64,000 nucleotides of DNA, from NCBI GenBank assembly GCA_024276075.1, contig JAJRXX010000017.1:1-64000 (forward strand). The letters run 5' to 3'. Of the stretch, positions 1 through 9,046 are shown in pieces. The DNA comes from Planctomycetota bacterium (GTDB taxonomy: Bacteria > Planctomycetota > Phycisphaerae > Phycisphaerales > Phycisphaeraceae). Made by a program: the position numbers and the translations under genes. Position 1 is the stretch's first letter. Each line of letters opens with the position of its first letter. Below the pieces are notes generated by a model that did no database searches, was not told the DNA's origin, and worked only from the letters and a program-made list of their open reading frames with translations.

Positions 1-64
1 CGGGGACCCAACAGACAATAACTTACATCCTTTACAACGCGCTAGAACTATACGCAATGCGTAT

Positions 65-142
65 AACAAACATCTGTATTTCACGGCTTGCAAGCAAGCC
101 GTGCCACCCGGCCAATGGAGATTAATGGCGCTAAGTGCTCTA
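65..142. repeat. Partial TA-element with REP hairpin
   Basis: This is the right part of the dispersed element seen complete at 753-878. It holds the hairpin CACGGCTTGC..GCAAGCCGTG followed by CCAC and ends in GTGCTCTA. The left arm is not recognisable. A separate small palindrome (TATACGCAATGCGTATA) lies just before it at about 49-65. Confidence 0.7.
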
Positions 143-167
143 GGCGATCGGTCTTCGTTGGTTTTGG

Positions 168-632
168 CTACCCGTCACTGTTTTTATCGCGGTCGCTATC
201 TCGCTTTTTGTCACGGCGTCTGTCTCGTTTCTTATCACGTCGTCTGTCTCGCCTGGGCTCTTTGTCGCGGCGTGCGCGTTCGAGGACTTTTTTTCGCTTG
301 GCCTCGATGCGGGCAAGGTCTTTTTTATACTTGTCGTTTGCTTTTTCGATCTGGCGGTTGATTTTCGCGATTTTTCGTTTGTTGCCTTGTTTCTGCGCTT
401 GCTCTTTTAGGCGATTGAGTTTGGCCAATTGTTTCTGGTGAGCCCGTTCGATCCTCTTGACTTGTTTTTCGAGGGCGGCTAACCGCTTCTTCGTAGCTTT
501 GTCATGTCCTTTGATTCCTTCCTGCTGATTCTTGTCCGGTCCGGCGGATGCGGGCTGTGTGGCTGGCCCCAACAGTAGGCCATGGACTGCGAGGGTGATG
601 ATCAACAGAACATGAGTGATGAAGCGGTGCAT
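168..632 (-). CDS. Secreted Lys/Arg-rich coiled-coil protein
   Basis: This is a 154-residue protein of unknown function. Residues 1-30 form a signal peptide ending near ASAGPD. The rest is almost entirely charged: a heptad-like Lys/Glu/Arg/Gln helix (about 45-120) predicted to be a coiled coil, then a tail of repeated RRDKKRD units (about 122-150). The tail is coded by an imperfect short tandem repeat at 180-260 and may vary in length. An AGGAG sequence nine bases upstream supports the ATG at 632. It is probably periplasmic or surface-bound, and binding to polyanions is only a guess. It is a single gene, with repeat elements on both sides. Confidence 0.6.
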   Translation of the reverse strand: MHRFITHVLLIITLAVHGLLLGPATQPASAGPDKNQQEGIKGHDKATKKRLAALEKQVKRIERAHQKQLAKLNRLKEQAQKQGNKRKIAKINRQIEKANDKYKKDLARIEAKRKKVLERARRDKEPRRDRRRDKKRDRRRDKKRDSDRDKNSDG

Positions 633-752
633 GGGTGTGTGCTCCTGTTGATGATGTTAATTTGGAAACAGCAATTCGGAGGCGGTGGTGGTGGGGGTAA
701 TTCGGGAGCGTGTATAATAGCAGATGGGATGCGGTGTCGGTAGGTGAGCGGC

Positions 753-878
753 TAGAGCAACTGGCGTGGATATTCTCCGTCTTGATTGGATCGCAGATGT
801 AACAGACATCTGTATTTCACGGCTTGCAAGCAAGCCGTGCCACCCGGCCAATGGAGATTAATGACGCCAAGTGCTCTA
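753..878. repeat. Complete TA-element, REP family A core
   Basis: A 126-bp element runs from TAGAGCAACTGGCGT to GACGCCAAGTGCTCTA, with inverted ends of about 16 bp. The centre carries the hairpin CACGGCTTGC/GCAAGCCGTG with GTGG at its foot (here in reverse orientation). Its last three bases, CTA, are the TAG stop codon of the SNF2 helicase gene on the minus strand. Deleting the element together with one TA copy would leave ACC TAG CCG, also a stop at the same place. Confidence 0.85.
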
Positions 879-3800
879 GGTCAGCAGAAATTGCAGGTCT
901 TGACGGGACAGCGATCGCATGATGTTTTCTTGCTGAGGGTCCATGATGGCGTCGGCGAGGGTGCGCTTGCGTTGTTGTAGTTGGGCGATGCGCTGCTCGA
1001 CGGTGTCCTGACAGATCAGGCGATAGGCGAAGACGTGTTGAGTCTGCCCGATGCGGTGCGCGCGGTCGATGGCCTGGGCTTCGACGGCGGGGTTCCACCA
1101 GGGGTCGAGGATGAAGACGTATTCAGCAGCGGTGAGATTGAGCCCGAGACCGCCGGCTTTGAGACTGATCAGGAAGACCGGGCAGTGCGGGTCGTTTTGG
1201 AAGCGTTGGACACGCTGAGCGCGGTCGCGGGTCTGACCGTCGAGGTACTCGTAGACCACGTCGCGAGCGTCGAGCCGGTTGCGCACGATCGCGAGCATGG
1301 AGGTGAACTGGCTAAATACCAGAGCCTTGTGCCCTTCGTCGATCAGGTCGTGTAGGCGGTCGATCAGGACGTCGAGCTTGGCGGAATTTTCGTCTATGCG
1401 TGTCGGATCGATTAGGCCCGGGTGGCATGCGGCTTGGCGCAGTCGCAGGAGTGCTTCGAGGACGATCATGGTTTGGCCGGTGGCGGCTTTGTCGGCGGGT
1501 TTGCCCAGAAGCGTGGCACGGTAATGTTTTAGCAGTTGATCGTAGGTCTGCCGTTGGTGGGGTTCCATCTGGCAGAGGATGGTTTGCTCGGTCTTTTCAG
1601 GTAGGTCTTTGAGTACCTGTTTCTTGGTACGGCGGAGCACAAACGGCTTTAACGCCTGTGCGATCTGCATGACGCGATTGGCTTTTTCGGGGTGTGCGGC
1701 GTCTGGTTCACTGGTGATTCGTCGGCGTGTGGCCTTGCCGGCGGCGCGGATCAGCTTAGCGAAACGCGCGTTGGAGCCGAGCATGCCGGGGTTGAGAAAC
1801 TCGAAGATGGACCAGAGGTCGCCCAGGTGGTTTTCGATCGGTGTGCCAGTCAGTGCGAGGCGGTGATTGGCTTCGAGCAGACGCGCGGCCTTGGCGGATT
1901 GCGAGCCAGGGTTTTTGATGACTTGAGCTTCGTCGAGCACGACGTACTCGAAGCGATGCTTGCTCAGGTCGGCGATGTCACGTCTCAGCAGGCCATAGGA
2001 CGTGACGATAACGTGGTGGTCCTTAAACGCGTCGCGCAGCGTGTGACGGTCGGTCCCCGTGTAGGCTTGAGCGCGTAGGTTTGGTGTGAAGTGCGCAGCC
2101 TCGTCGAGCCAATTGAAGATGATTGACCGGGGCACCACGATCAGCGAGGGCAGGGGCGTTTTGTCTTGTAATTCAACGGAGTTGGCGTTGTGGACTTGGC
2201 CATCGACGCGCTCTTGGCTGGGTGATGCGGGGTTATCGTTGTTGTTTGATCGGCTATAAAACTCGTCGAGCATGGCGAGGATCTGCACGGTCTTACCCAG
2301 GCCCATGTCGTCGGCGAGAATGCCCCCGACGGTCAGTTGGTCGAGGTATCTCAGCCACCCGAGGCCTTGCTTTTGGTAGGTGCGTAGATCACCTTGGAAT
2401 GACGGCGCGGGTTCGGCGGATGAAATACCCTGGAATTCGTGGAGCCGTTGGCGGAGTGTGTCGAACTTTTCGTCCACGTCGACCGCAGCTTGTTTGCTAA
2501 GCAAAATGTCGAGGATCATCGCTTGTGTTGATTTGAAACGGATATGGTCTGGGTGGGTTTTTCCGATGGCGGCCAACAGGCTGTGTTGATCGAGCCAGTG
2601 CTGCGGCAGCATGCCCTGCGAGCCGTCGCTGAGCGTGACGGCGGTGTGACCCGCGTGTGCTGCGGCGAGGATGTCGGGTAGCGACACATCTTCGTAGCCC
2701 TGCGTGGTGCCGTAACGGACGGTCCCACGCAGCTCAAACCAGTCGATGCCCGTGGCGACGGAGAGCGTGGGCGTGGCGGGGTTGCGCAGGACCTTGTCGT
2801 CAGCGGTGATGATCCAGCCTTGAGCGATCAGGTGGCTCACCGCGTCGGACATGTGGCGATTGGGCAGTAGAAGCGGGGGAGCGTCGGGTGCGATGCTGTT
2901 GTTTCGACGGAAGCCCAGCGGCGTCAGTGACGCCAAGGCGTTGGACTCGAATGCTAAGTCGCGGTGGATCAGCGTGGGCTCGTGGTCGGTGGTGGTGGTG
3001 GTGGATGGTTGGTTGTCCGCCGGTTCTGGGGTAGGCGTGTGGTTGGGTGGGTCGATCGCGGCGATGAACCAGCCGGGCCGACCGACCTTGACACGGTGGC
3101 CACGGTAATTAAACCAGAGGTTCGCTACGTATGCGTGTCGTTGCGAGGATTGTTCAGCAGCATCAGAACGGGTCAACGCCAGGTGCGGGACGGGGGTGAC
3201 GTGTGTTTCTGCGTAAGCGGTGTCAACCGGCAGATCCAGGCGAGGCAGGTCGGGCATGCGGTAGAGGCGATCGAGAAACTTAGAAATATCATCGGCAGGC
3301 ACGGTGAAGGAAGGCGATTGATCGACTTCGGTGTGATCGTCGTGAAATTGACTGACCCAAGAAAATGCGGCGCAGTCGTCAAAGGGTGTCGCCCGGTGGT
3401 CGTGGATGATGATGCCGGTCGGTCCGGGTAAGAGCAGGCTCGGGTCCTCGATACAAAGGCGGCGGTCTTCGTGCCGCAGTTCAAGTGTTAGTTGCAATTG
3501 TTCGTCGGTTCGGTTGCCCACGAGTGATAATTGCCAAGTCTCGCGGTCGTCCCATGTCAGGGGTGTGTACAGGTCGTCGTCATCGTCGGTGTCGTTGTGG
3601 TTTAGCAGAAAGCATCGGCCGGTCTCGGCGAGTTGTCCCAGCAGGTCTCGTTGCGCTGCGGGTGGCAGCAAGAAGCGGGTCGTCAGGGCATCGTCCGTGT
3701 GGGCTTCGTGGTCGTCGTCGTGAGCGTGTGCGTGTCCGGGCACGGCACCCAGCAGCAAAGCGCAGAGGTAACGGTCTCGTGGATCGGAGATGCTGTCGAG

Positions 3801-4385
3801 TGATTTGCGGTTGATCTTGATGCGCTTCGCGCGTGAGAAACCCGATGGCGTAGCGTGGCGGTGGCGCAGCTCGATGGCCAAGGCGTGGTACCGCACAGAC
3901 AGGCGAGGCAAGATGAAGTAGCAGACCTGGTCAAATGCGGGGAGCGTCGGTGCTGATCGTTGCGCTTCGAGGCGTGTGGGCCTGATCATGTCCAGGCGCG
4001 TGCTCCACTCGGCTTGGGTTTGGCGTTTGAGTGCGGGGCGTTCGGCGCGTTTTTGGGCGCGTGGCGGGCGAGGATTTGGCAAATCGGCGGGGCCTGCGTC
4101 TGGAGTAAACGGGCCGTCTTTCTCACGCACAGCCATGAGCGTACACCAGATATGTCTACAGAATGAGCCCGAGGTCACGTCGTCGCAGGTACACGTCGCT
4201 GTGGTGGCGGGGCCTTCGGACCGGAGGGTGACGGTGTAGGTATCGGTCTTGGTGACGACCTGCGCGTGGATGAGTTGATCGGGTTCGGGGGGTAGGCGAT
4301 TGACGCGGCCGTCGTGGAAATAGGCGGCGCCTCGCTGGCGGGCACGGGTCTGGAAGTAGGGGGCCCAGGTGCTAAGCCAAGGCAT
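876..4385 (-). CDS. SWIM zinc-finger SNF2-family helicase
   Basis: This 1169-residue protein is a Swi2/Snf2-type ATPase, a DNA translocase that remodels protein-DNA complexes or acts in repair and transcription recycling. A SWIM zinc motif lies near the N-terminus (CxC at 65-67, CRH at 76-78). The long middle region is divergent. The helicase core fills the last 500 residues: Walker A DDMGLGKT near 690, the DEAQ box (VLDEAQVIKNP) near 817, LTGTPIENHLGDLW, and the C-terminal lobe with SLKAGGLGLNLT and DRAHRIGQT near 1110. All the ATPase motifs are intact. The order SWIM, middle region, SNF2_N, Helicase_C is common in bacterial HepA/SNF2 proteins. The stop codon is formed by the end of the repeat at 753-878. 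Confidence 0.93.
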   Translation of the reverse strand: MPWLSTWAPYFQTRARQRGAAYFHDGRVNRLPPEPDQLIHAQVVTKTDTYTVTLRSEGPATTATCTCDDVTSGSFCRHIWCTLMAVREKDGPFTPDAGPADLPNPRPPRAQKRAERPALKRQTQAEWSTRLDMIRPTRLEAQRSAPTLPAFDQVCYFILPRLSVRYHALAIELRHRHATPSGFSRAKRIKINRKSLDSISDPRDRYLCALLLGAVPGHAHAHDDDHEAHTDDALTTRFLLPPAAQRDLLGQLAETGRCFLLNHNDTDDDDDLYTPLTWDDRETWQLSLVGNRTDEQLQLTLELRHEDRRLCIEDPSLLLPGPTGIIIHDHRATPFDDCAAFSWVSQFHDDHTEVDQSPSFTVPADDISKFLDRLYRMPDLPRLDLPVDTAYAETHVTPVPHLALTRSDAAEQSSQRHAYVANLWFNYRGHRVKVGRPGWFIAAIDPPNHTPTPEPADNQPSTTTTTDHEPTLIHRDLAFESNALASLTPLGFRRNNSIAPDAPPLLLPNRHMSDAVSHLIAQGWIITADDKVLRNPATPTLSVATGIDWFELRGTVRYGTTQGYEDVSLPDILAAAHAGHTAVTLSDGSQGMLPQHWLDQHSLLAAIGKTHPDHIRFKSTQAMILDILLSKQAAVDVDEKFDTLRQRLHEFQGISSAEPAPSFQGDLRTYQKQGLGWLRYLDQLTVGGILADDMGLGKTVQILAMLDEFYSRSNNNDNPASPSQERVDGQVHNANSVELQDKTPLPSLIVVPRSIIFNWLDEAAHFTPNLRAQAYTGTDRHTLRDAFKDHHVIVTSYGLLRRDIADLSKHRFEYVVLDEAQVIKNPGSQSAKAARLLEANHRLALTGTPIENHLGDLWSIFEFLNPGMLGSNARFAKLIRAAGKATRRRITSEPDAAHPEKANRVMQIAQALKPFVLRRTKKQVLKDLPEKTEQTILCQMEPHQRQTYDQLLKHYRATLLGKPADKAATGQTMIVLEALLRLRQAACHPGLIDPTRIDENSAKLDVLIDRLHDLIDEGHKALVFSQFTSMLAIVRNRLDARDVVYEYLDGQTRDRAQRVQRFQNDPHCPVFLISLKAGGLGLNLTAAEYVFILDPWWNPAVEAQAIDRAHRIGQTQHVFAYRLICQDTVEQRIAQLQQRKRTLADAIMDPQQENIMRSLSRQDLQFLLT

Positions 4386-4613
4386 AAAAACGCTCCGTTT
4401 GGGGTGCTGCGGGTGCCGTGCGTGGGGCTGGTGTGTGCAAAATCCGTCCGGGGGTTAGATTGCGTTGTGGCGAGCCCCTTAGCTTAGCAGGGTTCTGGTG
4501 AAGGGCAATGATGGGAAAACATCAGCACGGATGAAGTTGGTAGCCCGGGCGATATGATGCGGTGTGATCGAAGCGTTTAGCGGTGTGGGTACGCAGTGTA
4601 ATGGGGTTTACGG

Positions 4614-5501
4614 ATGGATATGTCGGGATCAGATTGGTGTGAATTGGTGGTGCTGCCAGGCGTAGGTCTAGCGGTGATGGTCATCGTGTGGCGGCTTGGG
4701 TACCTGCGTGCGTCGGCGCTGGACGCGGCGCCCCGGCGCAGGGTGGGCTTGGGCGCGTTGGACTTGGCGATGAGTTTTGCGGTGATGTTCCTGGGAATGG
4801 TCGCGGTGCATATGGTGGCGAGTCGCCTGGGCATGTCAGTGGGAGGTGAACAGGTCAGCGGCGAGGCAGGGCAGGGCGTGGGAGAACTGGACGCAGGGCA
4901 ATACTTAATGCGTGTGCTGCTGGACCAGGGGCTGGCGAAATTGCCGGTGGTGCTTTTCGTGCTGTGGCGTTGCTCAGCGTGGCGTGGTGGACTGAATGAG
5001 TTAGGCGTGGGTATGCGGAAGCCGGTGCGTGATGCGCTGGCGGGTGTGGTGGGGTTGGCTGCGGCGCTACCCATGGCGATGGGGCTGAGCGTTGTGGTGG
5101 TCTTTGTGGGCGAGTTGACGGGGCACCCGCAGCCGGAAATCGGGCACGATATGTTGGCAGTATTGCAACAGGCATCGTCGCTGTGGGTCACGGTGGGGCT
5201 ATTTGTCTCGGCGGTGGTTGCGGCGCCGGTGCTTGAGGAGGTGATCTTCCGTGGGCTGGTGCAGACGGCACTGGTGGGCATGTTCGGTTGGGGGCACCGC
5301 TGGATCGCGTTGATCGCAGCGTCTGTGGTCTTTGCGGGTGTGCACACGAATCAGCCGTGGCAGGTGCTACCTAGCTTGTTTGTGTTGGCGATGGTGATGG
5401 GTTGGCTGTACGAGCGTACGGGCAGTCTTTGGCCTAGCGTGATCGTGCACGCGGGGTTTAATGCGGTGAATGTAGCGCTAGCGATGGGGTGGTGGCAATG
5501 A
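4614..5501 (+). CDS. CPBP-family intramembrane metalloprotease
   Basis: This 295-residue polytopic membrane protein belongs to the CPBP (CAAX protease/Abi) family. It has about seven hydrophobic segments. The family motifs lie in the C-terminal half: EEVIFRG (residues 209-215), the Glu-Glu-x3-Arg signature; a HT motif near 243; and WPSVIVHAGFN near 280, whose His completes the predicted metal site. Family members cleave prenylated or other membrane substrates, or give immunity to bacteriocins. The substrate here is unknown. It is divergent from the SNF2 gene across a 228-bp gap and stands alone. Confidence 0.85.
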   Translation: MDMSGSDWCELVVLPGVGLAVMVIVWRLGYLRASALDAAPRRRVGLGALDLAMSFAVMFLGMVAVHMVASRLGMSVGGEQVSGEAGQGVGELDAGQYLMRVLLDQGLAKLPVVLFVLWRCSAWRGGLNELGVGMRKPVRDALAGVVGLAAALPMAMGLSVVVVFVGELTGHPQPEIGHDMLAVLQQASSLWVTVGLFVSAVVAAPVLEEVIFRGLVQTALVGMFGWGHRWIALIAASVVFAGVHTNQPWQVLPSLFVLAMVMGWLYERTGSLWPSVIVHAGFNAVNVALAMGWWQ

Positions 5502-5640
5502 CGCGCCAGAGTACGGACGATGTGACGAAATTGGCGAAGTCGGCGGAGATGGAGAGAGCCGATCGGAGTATGGGGCGGTTTACGTTTTTAGATATTTTGG
5601 GCAAATTGTCAGCTCGATCGCGAGAGTTCAAGTACATTTA

Positions 5641-6699
5641 TCAGTTGGAGAGCATGCGACTCAGCTCGTCACAAAGATGTTGGCCAACATCTTGCCGTAT
5701 TCGTACGGAAGTAGAGACAGGGTGATACAGGTCAAAGGTGTCACGGAGACGTTTTGGACATAAGCCATGTTCGAGCTTATTAGCAACAGCCTTCCATCGA
5801 ACCTTAAGGCGATGTAATTGAAGTCCTTTTTGGAGATCGTCTGGCGATCCGCGTTTTACGAGTCGATAAGTGCGAGTGTCGTCGACGATACCCCATCCTA
5901 CAGCTCCGAAACCCTTCGCATAGGCGACGATTCTGTCGCCTGTGATATAACTGCGTAGTAATCGTTCTCCCTGATCTCCCGGGCTGTTCTCGAAGCTTGC
6001 GGGGATTTGGCTGTTACGGGTTAGATATTCCCACCATTCCTGTTTTGCGGACCCTATATTGTGCCAGTAGATAGCGGGCAACCTGGTGCGGGAAGCGAAA
6101 CGTAGTGGGTAAAGCGGTGTAGGCGATCGGTCAAACGCGATTGAGAAACTGATTAGTTTAGAGCGGCCAACTTTTACGGGTGTATATTCGATGCAACGAA
6201 AAGGAACCCCTAGCCCGGATAGCCATTCGCCCATGGAAAAGATTGTTGGATCAAATCGCCTTGCGACAAGGATTATTCTGCTTGTTTGATTTATCTTTTC
6301 GGTTTCGATGTCGCCGCTCAAAAATCCTCGAATTCGGCTGTCGAGTTCGGAATAAGTCTTCGCGAACTGCCGGATAAAAAAATCTCCTTTGTAATTTGAG
6401 AAGTCTGCCAGGTACTGGAGTGCTTGAGTTTCAACGCCCAGCGGGCTTTGATCTCGCTTGAGTTCCACAACAACGCCGTAGCCTGATTGATCGATCGCGA
6501 GAATGTCAGCACGCTTTCGGGAGCGTGTCCGCACCTGGCTACGAATAATAAGCAACGGTTCACCGAAAACGGCTTCATTTAGAAAAGGGGTTTCTTCATC
6601 AGTGGTAATCAGGAGTTTTTCAAGTTCAGATTCGCTGGGTGCCCAGTCTGAACTGACAGGCTCAAGAGTGTTTTGTGTTGGGTTAACTGTAAATAACAT
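5641..6699 (-). CDS. PD-(D/E)XK nuclease-like protein
   Basis: This 352-residue protein has an N-terminal endonuclease-like fold. The signature is visible as Asp65 (RADILAID) and Glu79-x-Lys81 (VVELKRD), the metal and catalytic residues of PD-(D/E)XK enzymes. This arrangement resembles the NucS/DUF91 and Sfa-like groups. The C-terminal half (about 150-352) has no motif I recognise. I take the ATG at 6699 as the start. An upstream in-frame ATG at 6846 would add 49 residues with no nuclease similarity that would overlap the 3' end of msrA. The substrate and biological role are unknown; repair or defence are both possible. It converges on the CPBP protease gene. Confidence 0.6.
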   Translation of the reverse strand: MLFTVNPTQNTLEPVSSDWAPSESELEKLLITTDEETPFLNEAVFGEPLLIIRSQVRTRSRKRADILAIDQSGYGVVVELKRDQSPLGVETQALQYLADFSNYKGDFFIRQFAKTYSELDSRIRGFLSGDIETEKINQTSRIILVARRFDPTIFSMGEWLSGLGVPFRCIEYTPVKVGRSKLISFSIAFDRSPTPLYPLRFASRTRLPAIYWHNIGSAKQEWWEYLTRNSQIPASFENSPGDQGERLLRSYITGDRIVAYAKGFGAVGWGIVDDTRTYRLVKRGSPDDLQKGLQLHRLKVRWKAVANKLEHGLCPKRLRDTFDLYHPVSTSVRIRQDVGQHLCDELSRMLSN

Positions 6700-6785
6700 G
6701 GGGCTTAGGAAGGTAAGAAGCTTAGATTGGTTGTTCTCTGAGTAGTTTAAGCACCGCAAGGTAGAGGTTATCACGGCGATGATTG

Positions 6786-7442
6786 CTAACGAGATTTTGC
6801 CGCGTCTTTGCCCCACAGTTGTTCGAGCCGTTGGTCGCGTCCGCAACCGCGTCGGTAGCTGTAATAGCGATCGGGACTCTTTTTGTAAAAGTCCTGGTGG
6901 TACTCCTCAGCCCGGTAAAAAACCGTGGCGGGCGCGAGTTCGGTCGCAATGGTTTTACCCTTAAAGCGTTCCGACGCTTCCAATTCGCGCTTGGACTGCT
7001 CGGCTAACTGCTTTTGCTGGTCGTCGTGGTAGAAGATGGCTGTGCGGTATTGCGACCCGATATCACAGAATTGGCGGTCTTTGACCGTCGGGTCGATGTT
7101 GTGCCAGAAGACTTCGAGCAGCTTGGCGTAATCGACCTTGGCGGGGTCGTAGCGGATTTGCAGCGCTTCGGTGTGGCCCGTGGTGCCAGTGCATACCTCT
7201 TGATAGGTCGGGTTGCGCGTGTCCCCGCCTGCGTACCCGGATGTGGTGGAGACGACGCCTTCGAGCTTGTCAAACGGCGGCTCCATGCACCAGAAGCATC
7301 CGCCGGCAAAGGTGGCGGTGGCGAGTTGCGCGTTGTCGATGGGCGGGTCGGTATCAGCGGGTGTGGGGGTGGTCATGACAGCTAGTAGCAGACAGGCGAG
7401 CAGAGTTTGTGTCAAGGGCGACGGGATAGTCGTGGCAGGCAT
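6786..7442 (-). CDS. msrA: Peptide-methionine (S)-S-oxide reductase, exported
   Basis: This 218-residue protein reduces methionine-S-sulfoxide in proteins, repairing oxidative damage. The catalytic motif GGCFWC places the active Cys at 49 with a second Cys at 52. Other conserved blocks are TSGYAGG, the GHTEA stretch, and the C-terminal YYxY-RRGCGRD, which provides a resolving Cys. Residues 1-29 form a signal peptide ending near TPADT, so the enzyme acts outside the cytoplasm. There is no MsrB domain or adjacent msrB gene. Confidence 0.95.
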   Translation of the reverse strand: MPATTIPSPLTQTLLACLLLAVMTTPTPADTDPPIDNAQLATATFAGGCFWCMEPPFDKLEGVVSTTSGYAGGDTRNPTYQEVCTGTTGHTEALQIRYDPAKVDYAKLLEVFWHNIDPTVKDRQFCDIGSQYRTAIFYHDDQQKQLAEQSKRELEASERFKGKTIATELAPATVFYRAEEYHQDFYKKSPDRYYSYRRGCGRDQRLEQLWGKDAAKSR

Positions 7443-7607
7443 GGGGTGGTCCTTTTTTTGTTACTCCACAATACGAGGCATCACCACGGCTGGTTCGTTA
7501 AATTTAGCTTGTCTGTATCAATAATAGAAGGCATCGTGGCCGATTGGAAAAAATCGCTAAGACCATTGGGCACGCGGGATCGAGTCTAAAATCGACCGTT
7601 GCTGTCG

Positions 7608-8369
7608 TCAGCTTGTTTTACAGTTTTGCCCTTTGCACATGCTCACGATCATCGTTCTGCCGAACAGTATTGCCATGGAAAAGGTATGCTCGTAGGCGCG
7701 TCGTAGCGCCGCGTGGTCTTCCCGGTCGGGTGGTGCGAGGATCATGCCCCGCGCCCATAGTCTGCCCAGCGGGTAGACCAATAGCCAAAGGGGCAGCAGC
7801 ATTTTTTTCTTGAATCGGTCGGTCGCCACAGCGGTGATCTCCAGGCTGTGGTGCTGGGCGATGTACCTAAGTTGGTGGTACGACACAGGCGAGATATGCC
7901 CGGGGTCGCGGGGTTGGCCCAGCTCGATGCGCGTCGCGTTTTTCGGGGCGTGGTGGTAGAGCGTGCCCGTCAACAGGAACGACACCCTCGAGTGCATGTT
8001 CATGACGTTCGGCGTTGACAGCACGATCTGCCCGCCGGGCTTGACCACCCGTGCCAACTCGCCGATCAGGTGAAACGGGTCGAGGATGTGCTCGATCCCT
8101 TCCAGACAAGTCACCAGATCGAAGCTCGCGTCGTCGAACGGCAGCGTCTTGTTGAGGTCCGCAGCCACGAAGTCGGGGCGGTCCCGATTGATGTCGGCAC
8201 AAGTGACCTTGTAGCCTTTTTGTGCCAGCGCATCGCCGAAGTGACCCGCGCCAGCCGGCACGTCTAACGCCGATTGCGAGCCATCTGCGTCGGGTATGAG
8301 CCGTAGCGCCTCGCGCATGTAGGTGGTGAATTTATCGCGGTGGGTAAAGTCGGGGTGCTTGCGCGGCAT
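7608..8369 (-). CDS. Class I SAM-dependent methyltransferase
   Basis: This 253-residue protein belongs to the methyltransferase type 11 group. SAM-binding motif I is LDVPAGAGHFGDAL (residues 35-48). It is followed by the acidic motif II at ADINRD, the FDLVTCLEGIEHI segment (motif IV) and VVKPGGQIVLSTPN (motif VI). The C-terminal 80 residues contain a hydrophobic stretch (LLPLWLLVYPLG) that may contact membrane or lipid. The methyl acceptor cannot be read from the sequence; small molecules, lipids or sugars are all possible. It is a single gene between msrA and the RAYT locus. Confidence 0.8.
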   Translation of the reverse strand: MPRKHPDFTHRDKFTTYMREALRLIPDADGSQSALDVPAGAGHFGDALAQKGYKVTCADINRDRPDFVAADLNKTLPFDDASFDLVTCLEGIEHILDPFHLIGELARVVKPGGQIVLSTPNVMNMHSRVSFLLTGTLYHHAPKNATRIELGQPRDPGHISPVSYHQLRYIAQHHSLEITAVATDRFKKKMLLPLWLLVYPLGRLWARGMILAPPDREDHAALRRAYEHTFSMAILFGRTMIVSMCKGQNCKTS

Positions 8370-8481
8370 GGGAGATTCATCACGGTAATTGCGTGAGCAT
8401 GATAGCGTAACGTGATGTGCGACGCGTGACGTGGCGGCGTAGATTCGTTGATTAGCTTAGCCGTTGGCGTTGTCGTCCGAC

Positions 8482-8509
8482 GGGTGGCACGGCTTGCTTG
8501 CAAGCCGTG
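8482..8509 (+). repeat. REP family A hairpin, left flank of RAYT
   Basis: The tetranucleotide GTGG (8484-8487) is followed by a perfect stem CACGGCTTGC..GCAAGCCGTG (8488-8509). A GTRG foot plus hairpin is the standard layout of REP sequences bound by RAYT transposases. The inverted copy is at 9048-9075. Confidence 0.85.
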
Positions 8510-8513
8510 TCTT

Positions 8514-9023
8514 TTAGGGCACTAGCTGCGGTACCGTATGGTCCATCTTGATCGGCACATCATGCTCGTCCGCCCAGAACGCTGCGCTGCTGAATAGGTA
8601 TTGCTCAGGCTTCTTGCACAGGCCGCGCCGCACAGGGTTTGCGTGGATGTATTCGATCTCGTGATAAACCGTCTTCGGTTCGGTGAGGTTCCGATCATAG
8701 CCGCCGCCGGGTTGCCAGAAATGGGGCAGATCGCGACCGATCCGCTGCCGTGCCTGGTACGCCACGGGTCGCTTGATTGAAGCCAGGATGGCCGCCATTC
8801 GGTAGCTCGGTTGTCTCGGCATAATTAGCAGGTGTACGTGCTCGGGCATGATCACGTACGCCCAGAGATCGAAATCGTGGCGAAGCCGACACCGCTGTAG
8901 GTTCTCAATCAGCAAGTAAGCGATCTCATTCGATTCAAACCAGGGATGGCCGCAGTAACATGAAAAAGTCAAAGCGTGTGCATGACCAGGAGCATCAATG
9001 CGCTTGATCGTTTTGAGTTTCAT
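8514..9023 (-). CDS. REP-associated tyrosine transposase (RAYT)
   Basis: This 169-residue protein is an IS200/IS605-like Y1 transposase of the REP-associated group (TnpA_REP). Known members bind and cut single-stranded REP hairpins at the GT[A/G]G foot. The HUH metal motif is at His62-Val-His64 (MPEHVHLL). The region around VYHEIEYIHANPV (119-131) supplies the nucleophilic Tyr, and HANPVRRGL is a hallmark of the group. The start at 9023 (MKLKTIKR) is preferred; an ATG further upstream lies in the flanking REP and would add hairpin-coded residues. Inverted REP hairpins flank the gene on both sides. It is probably the enzyme that spread family A hairpins in this genome. Confidence 0.92.
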   Translation of the reverse strand: MKLKTIKRIDAPGHAHALTFSCYCGHPWFESNEIAYLLIENLQRCRLRHDFDLWAYVIMPEHVHLLIMPRQPSYRMAAILASIKRPVAYQARQRIGRDLPHFWQPGGGYDRNLTEPKTVYHEIEYIHANPVRRGLCKKPEQYLFSSAAFWADEHDVPIKMDHTVPQLVP

Positions 9024-9046
9024 CGTTGCAGGATATGGCGATTCGA

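Noticed and set aside
5489-5725. Plus-strand frame overlapping the CPBP gene end
   Set aside because: It overlaps the 3' end of the nuclease-like gene on the other strand, lacks a ribosome site and has no recognisable sequence.
6700-6846. Longer start for the nuclease-like protein
   Set aside because: The extra 49 residues would overlap the 3' end of msrA and show no relation to the nuclease family.
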